A stretch of 64,000 nt of DNA from an uncultured Clostridia bacterium (GTDB lineage Bacteria; Bacillota; Clostridia; TANB77; CAG-508): contig CAKOTK010000001.1 of the NCBI GenBank assembly GCA_934120135.1, positions 1-64,000 of the forward strand, written 5' to 3'. Under the pieces are notes generated by a model. It did not search any database and was not told where the DNA came from. It worked only from the letters and a program-made list of their open reading frames with translations. Made by a program: the position numbers and the translations under genes. The first letter of the stretch is position 1. The number at the start of each line of letters is the position of its first letter. Below, in pieces: positions 8,331 through 17,453 of this stretch.

Positions 8331-9425
8331 TTAATTCATATAGACATCTTTCATTTCTTTCAGTAAATTGTTAATTCCATATTGTCTTATTTTTTCCTCA
8401 TCCATATCTATAATTCTTTTTTCTTTTGGTTCTCTTAATATTTCTTTAATCCATATTTCTTTTTCTTCTTTAAGATCAATTTTTTTGACATTATTAGTGA
8501 TTATTGCTTCATTTGGGATTTGATTACTAACAACACAGTTTAATCCTGTACACTGTGCTTCTATTAACGCAATTCCAAGACCTTCATAAATAGATGGAAA
8601 TATAAAAACGTCCATAGCCATTAGTAATCTATTTACATTTTTCTGAGTTCCCATAAATTTAATATATTGTTTTATTTTTTTATTTTCCGCATCTTCTTCA
8701 ATTTCTTTTCTTAATTCTCCATCTCCTATTAGCCACAATTCTACATTAGAATTTTTCTTTACTATTTGTTCCATAAGTTCAAGTATAAATTTGTGATTTT
8801 TTGCTTCATCAAATCTTCCAACGTGTCCTATAACATATTTATCTTTACATTTATGTTCTTTTCTTACTTCTTCTCTTGTCTGTTCATTAAATTCAAATTG
8901 TTCAAGTTCAATTGAATTATGTATTACTTTAAATTTACTTTTTTCTCCATATAAAAATTTTCCAGCCTCATTACTACATGCCAATTTATCTGTTGCTAAT
9001 TTATTCATAAGAAACCTAAACATTTTATTTGCAACTTCATGTGTTGATGATTTAGTTGCATGTGAATGCACTATTCTTTTTTTTATTTTTGCTAATTTAG
9101 CAACCAATAAATCTATAGCTATTATAGAAGAACATGTATGTCTATGTAAAATATATTTGTTGTTTACCTTTAAAACTTTATATAATTCTAATATATGTTT
9201 AAAAATGTTTTTGCTCAAAGGTGTTATCCTATATATTTTCCCTCCAAGTTTTTCTATTTCATCATCATAATAACCTTTTTCTTTTGAATGAACTATAAAG
9301 TCAAATTGTATTTTATTACGATCTATATTTCTATATAGATTCATAATAAATGTTTCTTGTCCACCCATATCCATTTTTCCAACAATATGTATAACCTTTA
9401 CTATGTCATTATTATTCTTTTCCAT
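8331..9425 (-). CDS. GT4-family glycosyltransferase
   Basis: A GT-B glycosyltransferase of about 364 residues, closest to EpsF-like proteins. The N-terminal domain opens IVKVIHIVGKMDMGGQETFI and the GGxE motif binds the acceptor lipid side. The C-terminal domain has YVIGHVGRFDEAKNHKFILE and the nucleotide-sugar E..x7..E motif in FPSIYEGLGIALIEAQCTGL. I place the start at the ATG at 9425, which has an AGGGA site. An upstream in-frame ATG at 9452 lacks one. The gene overlaps the next glycosyltransferase upstream by 14 bp and is its paralogue, suggesting local duplication. Donor and acceptor are unknown. Confidence 0.9.
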   Translation of the reverse strand: MEKNNNDIVKVIHIVGKMDMGGQETFIMNLYRNIDRNKIQFDFIVHSKEKGYYDDEIEKLGGKIYRITPLSKNIFKHILELYKVLKVNNKYILHRHTCSSIIAIDLLVAKLAKIKKRIVHSHATKSSTHEVANKMFRFLMNKLATDKLACSNEAGKFLYGEKSKFKVIHNSIELEQFEFNEQTREEVRKEHKCKDKYVIGHVGRFDEAKNHKFILELMEQIVKKNSNVELWLIGDGELRKEIEEDAENKKIKQYIKFMGTQKNVNRLLMAMDVFIFPSIYEGLGIALIEAQCTGLNCVVSNQIPNEAIITNNVKKIDLKEEKEIWIKEILREPKEKRIIDMDEEKIRQYGINNLLKEMKDVYMN

Positions 9426-10539
9426 ATTTTTCTTCCCTATAATATAACTCATAATACTTTTTTTCTAAGTTCTTAGCAATTTCCTTTATATCAAATCCGT
9501 TTTCTTTTATTTTTTCTATATTGTTAGACCTTTTAATATCTGTTCTTTCAATTTTCTTTGCCCAATTTTCAGCGCTATCTTTTAAATCTATAAAATTTAT
9601 TGTATTTGTAATATCTGTTTTTGAATCCACAGCACTAGAAGCAAATATTGTTAATCCATTTGTTTGTGCCTCTATTAATGCTGTACTTATTCCCTCATAT
9701 AATGATGGAAATATAAACATATCAAAAGCTGAATAAAATTTTTGAACATCAGATCTTATTCCAGTGAAAAAGATATTTTTTTCAATATTTAAGTTTTTAG
9801 CATCTTGCTTTAATTTTTCCTTTAATCTTCCATTCCCTACCAACATTAATACTGTATTTGGTCTCATTTTAATATATTCCTCAAAAACCTCTAATATAAA
9901 CTTGTGATTTTTTACAGGAATTAAACTTCCCACATGTCCTATGACTTCTGTACCATCCTTAATATTAAATTCTTCTCTTATCTGTTTTCTGTTTTCTTCC
10001 GAAAAAGCAAATTTCTCTGTATCAATTCCATTATTAATTATATATGCTTTATAATTCATCTTTTTAAATAACCATTTTGCTGCATTCTCAGAACATGCAA
10101 AAAACACATTTGCATTTTTATTTATTTTGGTTTGTAATATTTTCTTATATATTTTGGCAATACAATTATTACTATTTCCTGTACTATGACTATGTGATAT
10201 TCTGACTGGCACTTCTGCTTTTTTTGCTGCCTCTAAAATTATCCCTGATACTTGGTCTATATGTGAATGTACTATTTTATATTCTCTATGTGTTTTAAAA
10301 AATTCAATTAGATTTTTTTTGAATTTAATTTGTCCTATTTCAGTTAAGTATTTCATATAATATATTTTCCCGCCTAATTGATTTATTTCTTTGTCAAAGA
10401 TTCCATCTCCAAAAACCAAAAAATCAAATTGTATTTTTTCTCTATCTACATTTCTATATAAATTCATTATTAGTGTTTCTGCACCACCTGTATTCATGTG
10501 TCTAATGACATGCAGTACCCTAATCTTTCCTTCATTCAT
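9412..10539 (-). CDS. GT4-family glycosyltransferase (EpsF-like)
   Basis: A 375-residue GT-B fold enzyme. IRVLHVIRHMNTGGAETLIM (residues 6-25) is the usual N-terminal signature, and the E..x7..E pair lies in FPSLYEGISTALIEAQTNGL (about 268-287), preceded by VIGHVGSLIPVKNHKFILE. It clearly resembles the downstream paralogue at 8331-9425 along its full length. Its ATG overlaps the stop of the gene before it by 4 bp, so the three glycosyltransferases are translationally coupled. It adds one sugar of the repeat unit on the cytosolic face. Confidence 0.9.
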   Translation of the reverse strand: MNEGKIRVLHVIRHMNTGGAETLIMNLYRNVDREKIQFDFLVFGDGIFDKEINQLGGKIYYMKYLTEIGQIKFKKNLIEFFKTHREYKIVHSHIDQVSGIILEAAKKAEVPVRISHSHSTGNSNNCIAKIYKKILQTKINKNANVFFACSENAAKWLFKKMNYKAYIINNGIDTEKFAFSEENRKQIREEFNIKDGTEVIGHVGSLIPVKNHKFILEVFEEYIKMRPNTVLMLVGNGRLKEKLKQDAKNLNIEKNIFFTGIRSDVQKFYSAFDMFIFPSLYEGISTALIEAQTNGLTIFASSAVDSKTDITNTINFIDLKDSAENWAKKIERTDIKRSNNIEKIKENGFDIKEIAKNLEKKYYELYYREEKYGKE

Positions 10540-11645
10540 ATTTGATTTACTCCTTCATATATTTGTACCATTTCTTTTATAACATTATCTATTTTAAATT
10601 GCTGTACATCTTGGTATGCATTAGTTCCTAAATAAGCTCTTTGTTTTTCGTCATCTATCAACTCTATAATTTTTTCTTTCATCATTTCTTCATTCTTAAT
10701 AATAATTCCACTTTTTCCATTTTCAATTAGAGCTCTATGTCCTCTGTTGTCCATAGCTATTATTGGTAATTTTTTGTACATTGCCTCCATTATATTTACA
10801 GGCAATCCTTCTCTTAAGCTAGATGCTAAGTATATATCTGTTATTGATAACAATTCTCCTATATCTTCTCTATTTCCTAGTAGTAGTATAGTATCCGCTA
10901 GTCCTTCTTGTCCCACTAGCTCTCCAAACTTTCCATTACTACTATCTTTGCCTGCTAATAACACTTTAATATTTGGATAGTCATTCTTTATTTTCTTAAT
11001 GCATTTTACTATCATTTCTTGATTTTTATTTTTATTAATCTCTGCCACATAGCAAAATATAATATCACCCTTATTGCAATTCATTCTTTCTTTGTAATTT
11101 TCTTCTGGCACTATATTTAATCTTTCTACATTAAATCCTACACCATGAACATATTTTATTGATTTAGCCTTTTTTATTTTTCTTTTTGCTCTTTCATAAT
11201 CTTCTTGATTAATTGTTATTAGACAATCAGTATATCGAGCTAAGTACTTTTCTATTGGATAATATATCATCCAGTTTATGGCCGGTGCTCCTTTATAAAA
11301 ATGGAAGCCATGAGCAGTATATATAACTTTGGTATTATATTTTTTTCTTGCATTTTTTGCCGCTAGTCTAGTTATTGCTCCTCCAACAGGAGTATGGCAA
11401 TGAATAATTTCATATTTATTTTCTTCTATTATATTTTTTAACTCTCTATATACCTTAAGATTTTGTAACTTAATAGGAAATCTTGCAAAATTCAAATTAA
11501 AATGTTTATCGCAATAAGGTATCTCTTCATCTCCACTACTTGCCACATGTACTTCATATCCTTGTTCTTTGAACCATTTAAGATATGGAATGTGAAATGA
11601 TTTAATATGACCGGTTATTGTAGCTACAAATAAAACTTTTTTCAT
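10536..11645 (-). CDS. GT4-family glycosyltransferase (EpsD-like)
   Basis: A GT-B enzyme of about 369 residues. The N-terminus KVLFVATITGHIKSFHIPYL and the following FKEQGYEVHVAS match EpsD-type transferases. HTPVGGAITRLAA and YTAHGFHFYKGAP (about residues 88-121) are also typical of that group, and SLREGLPVNIMEAMYKKLPI carries the nucleotide-sugar E..x7..E motif. The start is placed at 11645 (AAAGGA site 6 bases before); an in-frame ATG at 11660 lies inside the ribosome binding region. It comes right after the ATP-grasp gene in the operon. Confidence 0.9.
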   Translation of the reverse strand: MKKVLFVATITGHIKSFHIPYLKWFKEQGYEVHVASSGDEEIPYCDKHFNLNFARFPIKLQNLKVYRELKNIIEENKYEIIHCHTPVGGAITRLAAKNARKKYNTKVIYTAHGFHFYKGAPAINWMIYYPIEKYLARYTDCLITINQEDYERAKRKIKKAKSIKYVHGVGFNVERLNIVPEENYKERMNCNKGDIIFCYVAEINKNKNQEMIVKCIKKIKNDYPNIKVLLAGKDSSNGKFGELVGQEGLADTILLLGNREDIGELLSITDIYLASSLREGLPVNIMEAMYKKLPIIAMDNRGHRALIENGKSGIIIKNEEMMKEKIIELIDDEKQRAYLGTNAYQDVQQFKIDNVIKEMVQIYEGVNQI

Positions 11646-11662
11646 CCTAATTCCTTTCAATT

Positions 11663-12643
11663 TTAAACAAGTTCATCTTTTTTCTTAATAATAACATCAT
11701 CATACATCATCATCACTATATCTTCTTCATAATTGCCTATTTCCTCTTTGTTTTCATTTCCTTGTATATTATTTACTATATTTTTTATAAAATCAACCCC
11801 TGAACCATATGCATGAATATATGCGCCACCAAATCTAGGATTAATCTCAGACAAATAATATTCTCCATTTTTGTAGAAAAAGTCTATATCAATTGTTCCT
11901 CTAAATTTAAATACTTTAACTATTTCCTTTATAGTATTAAATAATTTTTCATCTTTGAAAGATATTGTTTTATTTGCGCCACCTATCCTAGTTGACAATT
12001 TTTTCTTTGAAAAAGCATTAACAACTTTATTGCTTATTATATCTATATATACATCAGCATCCAAATCAATTCCATCCATAAATTCCTGTATTATTAAATT
12101 GCTATCATCATTCGTTACAGATTTTAAATCTTCCATGTTTCCAATTTTTCTTGCTCCAACGCTTCCACTCCCACTTACAGGTTTTACAAATACCGGAAAA
12201 TCTATTTTTCCTTTATTATATCCATCTATAAAATCTGCAAATGTCCTATATGTTAAAACTGTTTTTATTTGTTTACTTGTTAAATACTTATACATTTCAT
12301 ATTTATCGAAACATAAGTGTGCAGTTTCATATTCAGGAACAAATAATTTTATCCCTTTTTCTGCAAATTTACTTTCATTTTTTGCTAATACTTCTATTTC
12401 AGGATCTATTAATGTCATTACAGCTTTAACATTCTCATTATCGCAGATGCTCAATATTGTATTAATATAATTTTCATCATATATTTTAGGTACAATATAA
12501 CTTTTGTCAGCCACATATAGAGCTGGTGCAATATTAGAATTATCGGTTGCGACTAAGTTGTATTCTCCATTCAATGTATTTTTAAAATCTTGTAATAATT
12601 TTGTTCTTCTTCCTACACTACAAAATAATATTGATTCTTTCAT
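11663..12643 (-). CDS. ATP-grasp enzyme of the polysaccharide locus
   Basis: A 326-residue CarB-like ATP-grasp protein. A pre-ATP-grasp Rossmann domain (LFCSVGRRTKLLQDF, residues 6-20) is followed by the ATP-grasp core. That core has FVKPVSGSGSVGARKI (about 152-167), the hinge LIIQEFMDG, IDIDFFYKNGEYYLSEINPR and FGGAYIHAYGSGVDF (about 257-291), with the E-I-N-P-R metal site intact. ATP-grasp enzymes join a carboxylate to an amine. Its place between the phosphoglycosyl transferase and the glycosyltransferases, in a locus that makes a 4-amino sugar but has no visible PglD-type acetyltransferase, suggests it may acylate that amino sugar. That role is inference. Confidence 0.85.
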   Translation of the reverse strand: MKESILFCSVGRRTKLLQDFKNTLNGEYNLVATDNSNIAPALYVADKSYIVPKIYDENYINTILSICDNENVKAVMTLIDPEIEVLAKNESKFAEKGIKLFVPEYETAHLCFDKYEMYKYLTSKQIKTVLTYRTFADFIDGYNKGKIDFPVFVKPVSGSGSVGARKIGNMEDLKSVTNDDSNLIIQEFMDGIDLDADVYIDIISNKVVNAFSKKKLSTRIGGANKTISFKDEKLFNTIKEIVKVFKFRGTIDIDFFYKNGEYYLSEINPRFGGAYIHAYGSGVDFIKNIVNNIQGNENKEEIGNYEEDIVMMMYDDVIIKKKDELV

Positions 12644-13260
12644 AATCTTGTTTTTTTCCTTTCCTCTAATAAATTTGACATTGTAGCTTCACCTTCTTGT
12701 TTTATTCCTTCTCTTTTAAGAACTTTAGTTACCGTCTTTAATACTATTCTTAAATCATTCATAAAACTTATATGTTGAATATATCTCAAATCTTCTTTAA
12801 ATTTTTCTTCCCAACTAATTGAATTTCTTCCACTTATTTGTGCAAGTCCTGTTAATCCTGGTCTTACTTCATGTCTCTTTCTTTCTTCTTCTGTATAGCA
12901 TTCCAAATATTCTACAAGTAATGGTCTTGGTCCTACAATACTCATATCTCCCTTTATAATGTTTATAAGTTCAGGTAATTCGTCTAAACTTGTACTTCTA
13001 AGCATTTTTCCAAATTTAGTCAAGCGTTGTTCGTCTGGTAGCAGATTACCATTTTCATCTTTCTCATCTGTCATTGTCCTAAATTTATATAAAGTAAATA
13101 TTTTTTCATTTTTTCCTGGTCTTTCCTGTTTAAAAATAGCTGGTTTTCCTAACTTTATTCTTACTAATATATATATAATAAGCATCAATGGCATTAATAT
13201 TATTAATGCCATTAGACTTAATATTAAGTCTAAAAATCTCTTTATGAATTTTTTATACAT
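12640..13260 (-). CDS. Initiating phosphoglycosyl transferase (PglC/WcaJ-type)
   Basis: A 206-residue monotopic phosphoglycosyl transferase that loads the first sugar phosphate onto undecaprenyl phosphate. One re-entrant hydrophobic segment (about residues 10-34) is followed by FKQERPGKNEKIFTLYKFRT (about 43-62), the TSLDELPELINIIKGDMSIV block (about 89-108) with the catalytic Asp-Glu pair, and GPRPL and RPGLTGLAQISGRN. The size fits the minimal PglC form rather than the long WcaJ form. It overlaps the ATP-grasp gene by 4 bp (ATGA). With the dehydratase and aminotransferase just upstream, the first sugar is likely a 4-amino-4,6-dideoxy N-acetylhexosamine. Confidence 0.93.
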   Translation of the reverse strand: MYKKFIKRFLDLILSLMALIILMPLMLIIYILVRIKLGKPAIFKQERPGKNEKIFTLYKFRTMTDEKDENGNLLPDEQRLTKFGKMLRSTSLDELPELINIIKGDMSIVGPRPLLVEYLECYTEEERKRHEVRPGLTGLAQISGRNSISWEEKFKEDLRYIQHISFMNDLRIVLKTVTKVLKREGIKQEGEATMSNLLEERKKTRL

Positions 13261-13271
13261 TTTGTGATCCC

Positions 13272-14396
13272 CTAAAATAATTCTTTAATATTTCTTATTA
13301 CTTCTTGTTGTTCTTCCTTAGTCATTTTTGTATCACTTGGTAAACATACTCCTCTTGCAAATATGTCTTCTGATACAGGTTTGTCTTCTACTTTTATAAA
13401 GTCATATTTTTCAAATACCGGTTGCATATGCATTGGTTTCCATATAGGTCTTGATTCTATATTTTCTTTGTCCAATGCTTCCATAACATTTAATGGAGTA
13501 ACTTTTGATTCTTCTTTTAATAGCATTGTAGATAACCAATAATTTGGTTTTGTATCTGCTGGTACCGGTTTCATCTCTATTTCTGGTATATCTTTAAATG
13601 CCTCTTTATATGTTTCATATATTTCTTTCTTTTTAGCTAATCTGTCATTTAAAACTTTTAATTGTCCTCTTCCTATTCCTGCGACTATATTGCTCATTCT
13701 ATAATTATAGCCTATTTCTGAGTGTTGATAATAACGTGCTTTGTCTCTTGATTGTGTTGCCCAAAAGCGTACTTTTTGTATTCTTTCTTCATCATCAGAT
13801 ACAAGCATACCACCACCACTTGTTGTAATTATTTTGTTACCATTAAATGAGAAAATTCCGAATTTTCCAAAAGTTCCTGTTTGTTTTCCTTTATATGTCG
13901 CTCCTAAACTTTCAGCCGCATCCTCTACTAATGGTACATTGTGTTCGTTGCATATTGCCATTATTTCGTCCATTTTAGCAGGTGTTCCATACAAGTGTAC
14001 TATTACGACTGCTTTTGGATTTGGATATTTTTCAAAAGCTTTTTTTAGTGCCTCTGGGTCCATATTCCATGTCTCTCTATCACAGTCAATAAACACAGGT
14101 GTTGCATTTTGGTATATAATTGGATTTGCTGTTGCTGAAAATGTAAGTGATGAGCAAAATACAATATCTCCTTCTTTTACATCTAGAGCCTTTAATGCCA
14201 TATGTATTGCTGCTGTTCCGGCTGATAATGCAGCTCCACATTTAGCCCCTACATATTGTGATAATTCTTCTTCAAATTTATTTACATTTTCTCCTAATGG
14301 AGCTATCCAGTTTGTATCAAAAGCCTCTTTTATATATTCTTTTTCATATCCCTCTTCTGACATATGAGGTGATGCTAAAAAAATTCTTTTTTCCAT
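13272..14396 (-). CDS. DegT/DnrJ/EryC1/StrS sugar aminotransferase
   Basis: A PLP-dependent aminotransferase of about 374 residues (EpsN/PglE group) that aminates a UDP-4-keto-6-deoxy sugar. LASPHMSEEGYEKEYIKEAF and TNWIAPLGENVNKFE are the family N-terminus. Cofactor contacts are SAGTAAIHMALKAL, LVEDAAESLGATY and FSFNGNKIITTSGGGML, whose Lys forms the Schiff base. GYNYRMSNIVAGIGRGQL is also conserved. I place the start at 14396; a possible ATG at 14408 overlaps the previous stop but has no usable spacing from its GGA site. It follows the dehydratase gene directly, and together they convert UDP-GlcNAc to a UDP-4-amino sugar. Confidence 0.93.
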   Translation of the reverse strand: MEKRIFLASPHMSEEGYEKEYIKEAFDTNWIAPLGENVNKFEEELSQYVGAKCGAALSAGTAAIHMALKALDVKEGDIVFCSSLTFSATANPIIYQNATPVFIDCDRETWNMDPEALKKAFEKYPNPKAVVIVHLYGTPAKMDEIMAICNEHNVPLVEDAAESLGATYKGKQTGTFGKFGIFSFNGNKIITTSGGGMLVSDDEERIQKVRFWATQSRDKARYYQHSEIGYNYRMSNIVAGIGRGQLKVLNDRLAKKKEIYETYKEAFKDIPEIEMKPVPADTKPNYWLSTMLLKEESKVTPLNVMEALDKENIESRPIWKPMHMQPVFEKYDFIKVEDKPVSEDIFARGVCLPSDTKMTKEEQQEVIRNIKELF

Positions 14397-14404
14397 CTTT
14401 ACAA

Positions 14405-16282
14405 TCATTCCTTTCCTTTGTTATTTACCTCTTCTGGTTCCCTGTAAGTAGGTACTACTTCTTTCATAACATTTTTAATGTTTTCATTAGAATATTTTTC
14501 GTTGTATTCTAATTCTTTTAGTATGTTTAATTTTTCTTCAAGTTCTGTCATTTCCATATGCATTGGTTTGCTTATAAATATCTTGTCATGCTTGGTTGAT
14601 GTTAAGCCTTCTTCTGACATTAGTATTTCTTCATATAGCTTTTCGCCTGGCCTTAGTCCTGTTATTTCTATTGGTATATCTACATTTGGTTCATATCCTA
14701 ATAGTTTTATTAAACTAACTGCTAAGTCATATATTTTTACAGGTTCTCCCATATCTAGTACAAATATTTCTCCACCTTTTGCATATGTAACTGCTTGTAA
14801 TATAAGTTGTACTGCCTCTGGTATTGTCATAAAAAATCTTGTAATTTCTTTGTGTGTTACTGTAACTGGTCCACCTCTTTCAATTTGTTTTTTGAATAGT
14901 GGTATAACTGAACCATTGCTACCCAACACATTTCCAAATCTAACTGCTGCGTATTCTGTTTTGCTTACTTTATTTTTAGCTTGTACTATCATTTCACATA
15001 CTCTTTTACTTGCTCCCATTATGTTTGTTGGGTTAACAGCTTTGTCTGTTGATATTAATACAAATTTTTCTACTCCATATTCATCTGCACAATTTACTAC
15101 ATTGTATGTTCCAAACACATTGTTCTTAATTGCTTCTAATGGGCTTTTCTCCATTAGTGGTACATGTTTATGTGCTGCAGCATGGAATACTATTTCTGGC
15201 TTATATGTTTCAAACACATTATTTAGTCTTGCTTTATCTCTAACACTTGCGACAATCGCTTCTAAGTTAAGTTTTGGATATTCAGCTCTTAATTCCATTT
15301 CTATGTCATACAGATTATTTTCATATATATCTAATATTACTAATCTTTTAGGGTCATATTTAACAATTTGTCTACATAGTTCTGAACCTATTGAACCTCC
15401 TCCACCTGTTACTAATACAGTCTTATTTTTTATTAATGAATTTATGTTTTTGTTATCTAAATGTACTGGTTCTCTTCCTAGTAAGTCTTCTATTTGTACA
15501 TCTCTCAAGCTATTCATAGCTCCTTGTTTTGTGATTACTTCTTCAGTTGTTGGAAGTACTCTTGTTTTTACTCCTGTTTCTTGGCAAATTTCTAATATTT
15601 TTCTTCTTGAAATTGCGTCTATTTTATTTATTGCAAAAAATATTAAGTCTACACTTTTTTCTTTAGCAATTTTAGGAATGTCATATCTTGTTCCTAATAC
15701 TTTAACTCCTAAAATATAGTGGTTTATTTTGCTTATATCATCATCTATAATTCCTACAATATTGTATTTGTCTCGCATGTTGTTTTTTATTGCTATAATG
15801 ATTTCTCTGGCTCCCATTCCTGCACCAATTATAAGTAGGTTATTTGCTTTATTGTCTTGATTTTTATTTATTTTTTCATATTTTGACATTCTTCTACTTA
15901 AAATTGATCTTCCTGCTAATCTATACATAACAAAAGTGCCAGCGATTAATACTCCTGACAGTACATTTACTTTTAAGTTTATATATTCTAAGTGAAAAGC
16001 TTTATCTGCTAATGACAAAACCGTCATAGACAAAAATGCACTAATTATATATTTTATATAGTCTTTTCCCACTTCATAACGCATCATATTTTGATACATA
16101 CGAAAAATATTTAAAAAGATTTGATATATAATGACCACTATTAATATTTGCATCGCCAACATTTTGATATTATCTATATGTATATTTAGAAAAAAGATTG
16201 ATGCTATATAACAGCTAATAATAATTAATATATCCATTAAAATTAAAAGAACATTTCTATTCTTTTTAATTATTTCCTTCAT
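14405..16282 (-). CDS. Membrane UDP-GlcNAc 4,6-dehydratase (PglF/CapD-type)
   Basis: A 625-residue protein with four N-terminal membrane helices (about residues 10-125), a CoA-binding-like Rossmann domain (LLIIGAGMGAREIIIAI, about 149-165), and a C-terminal SDR dehydratase. The latter has TVLVTGGGGSIGSELCRQI (about 286-304), ISTDKAVNPTNIMGASKR (about 408-425) and VRFGNVLGSNGSVIP. The usual SDR Tyr is replaced by Met before GASK, as is normal for PglF-type enzymes. It makes UDP-2-acetamido-2,6-dideoxy-4-keto-hexose for the next gene product. It is the first gene after a promoter at 16322-16350 and a terminator of galE. Confidence 0.93.
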   Translation of the reverse strand: MKEIIKKNRNVLLILMDILIIISCYIASIFFLNIHIDNIKMLAMQILIVVIIYQIFLNIFRMYQNMMRYEVGKDYIKYIISAFLSMTVLSLADKAFHLEYINLKVNVLSGVLIAGTFVMYRLAGRSILSRRMSKYEKINKNQDNKANNLLIIGAGMGAREIIIAIKNNMRDKYNIVGIIDDDISKINHYILGVKVLGTRYDIPKIAKEKSVDLIFFAINKIDAISRRKILEICQETGVKTRVLPTTEEVITKQGAMNSLRDVQIEDLLGREPVHLDNKNINSLIKNKTVLVTGGGGSIGSELCRQIVKYDPKRLVILDIYENNLYDIEMELRAEYPKLNLEAIVASVRDKARLNNVFETYKPEIVFHAAAHKHVPLMEKSPLEAIKNNVFGTYNVVNCADEYGVEKFVLISTDKAVNPTNIMGASKRVCEMIVQAKNKVSKTEYAAVRFGNVLGSNGSVIPLFKKQIERGGPVTVTHKEITRFFMTIPEAVQLILQAVTYAKGGEIFVLDMGEPVKIYDLAVSLIKLLGYEPNVDIPIEITGLRPGEKLYEEILMSEEGLTSTKHDKIFISKPMHMEMTELEEKLNILKELEYNEKYSNENIKNVMKEVVPTYREPEEVNNKGKE

Positions 16283-16321
16283 TTTATTTCCCCTTAAATT
16301 TCACAATTTTATGCTTTTTTT

Positions 16322-16350
16322 ATTCTATAATATTACTCAATAAAATGCAA
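16322..16350 (-). promoter_or_regulatory. Promoter of the polysaccharide operon
   Basis: On the minus strand, -35 TTGCAT (16345-16350), a 17-bp spacer and -10 TAGAAT (16322-16327) lie 40 bp before the dehydratase start. They fall just after the galE terminator, so the eleven genes down to the LCP ligase can be transcribed on their own. Confidence 0.55.
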
Positions 16351-16386
16351 CCCTTTTTGGCGACATTTTTCTAGTATTTTTTGCAT

Positions 16387-16438
16387 AAAAATATACTTAT
16401 AAACAGCAATTTCGTTTGTTGTTTATAAGTATATTTCT
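16387..16438 (-). terminator. Terminator after galE
   Basis: On the minus strand, arms ATATACTTATAAACA and TGTTTATAAGTATAT enclose a short loop and are followed by TTTTTATG. It separates galE from the operon promoter. Confidence 0.8.
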
Positions 16439-16441
16439 ATC

Positions 16442-17452
16442 TTATGGTTGTTTATTCTTTTCTATATAATTCCAAGAGTCCCTGCACATGTCTTCTAGGC
16501 TTTTTTCTGCTTGCCACCCTAATTCTTGTTTTGCTTTTGTTGGATCTGCATAACATGTTGCTATGTCTCCTTCTCTTCTTTCTGTAATTTTATATTTTAC
16601 TGTTTTTCCTGTTGCTTTTTCAAATGCTTTTACAACATCTAATACACTGTATCCTGTTCCTGTTCCTAAATTGTAAATATATAATCCCTTTTGTTCTTTT
16701 TCTAATTTTTCTAATGCATTTACATGTCCTTTAGCTAAATCTACTACATGTATGTAATCTCTAACTCCAGTTCCGTCTGGTGTGTTGTAATCATTACCGA
16801 ATACTGATAATTGTTCTAATTGTCCACTTGCTACTCTTACTATATATGGCATTAAATTGTTTGGTATTCCATTTGGTTCTTCTCCAATTAGTCCACTTTC
16901 GTGCGAACCAACTGGATTAAAATATCTTAGTATGCATATATCCCAGCTATTGTCTGATTTATATACATCCTCTAATATTTTTTCAATAAATAGTTTAGTT
17001 GTTCCATATGGATTAGTTGTTCCTCCAACTTTGCATTCTTCGGTTATTGGAATAATTTCAGGATCTCCATACACTGTAGCTGACGAACTAAATATAAATT
17101 TCTTGCAGTTATATTTTTTCATTACATCCAAAAGGTTTAATGCTCCGCATATATTATTTGTATAATACTCTATTGGTTTCTTTACTGATTCTCCAACAGC
17201 TTTAAATCCTGCAAAGTTTATTACAGCTTCAATATTATTTTCTTGAAAGACTTTTTCCAAACCTTCTTTATTTAAATAATCTAATTCATAAAATTTAAAA
17301 TCTTTCCCTGTTATTTGTTTTATCTTTTCTAACACTTCTGGTTTACTATTCGAAAAATTGTCAAGTATAATTACTTCTTTTCCCTTATTTAATAACTCTA
17401 TTGCTGTATGACTACCAATATATCCAGCTCCTCCTGGTAACAAAATTGCCAT
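16442..17452 (-). CDS. galE: UDP-glucose 4-epimerase
   Basis: A 336-residue extended SDR enzyme that interconverts UDP-glucose and UDP-galactose (or the N-acetyl forms). GGAGYIGSHTAIELL is the NAD-binding loop (residues 7-21), with a Pro in place of the usual Thr before it. NNICGALNLLDVM, SSSATVYGDP and NPYGTTKLFIEKIL carry the catalytic Ser/Tyr/Lys triad, with YxxxK as YGTTK. RYFNPVGSHESGLIGEEPNG and DGTGVRDYIHVVDLAKGH are also family blocks. The chosen start at 17452 has AAGGAGG 7 bases upstream, inside the last codons of cmk. It is the head of the sugar nucleotide supply for the polysaccharide locus. Confidence 0.95.
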   Translation of the reverse strand: MAILLPGGAGYIGSHTAIELLNKGKEVIILDNFSNSKPEVLEKIKQITGKDFKFYELDYLNKEGLEKVFQENNIEAVINFAGFKAVGESVKKPIEYYTNNICGALNLLDVMKKYNCKKFIFSSSATVYGDPEIIPITEECKVGGTTNPYGTTKLFIEKILEDVYKSDNSWDICILRYFNPVGSHESGLIGEEPNGIPNNLMPYIVRVASGQLEQLSVFGNDYNTPDGTGVRDYIHVVDLAKGHVNALEKLEKEQKGLYIYNLGTGTGYSVLDVVKAFEKATGKTVKYKITERREGDIATCYADPTKAKQELGWQAEKSLEDMCRDSWNYIEKNKQP

Positions 17453-17453
17453 T

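Noticed and set aside
14478..15719. Long plus-strand ORF opposite the dehydratase gene
   Set aside because: It is an antisense shadow with Ser/Leu-rich low-complexity sequence. The minus-strand frame encodes all dehydratase motifs.
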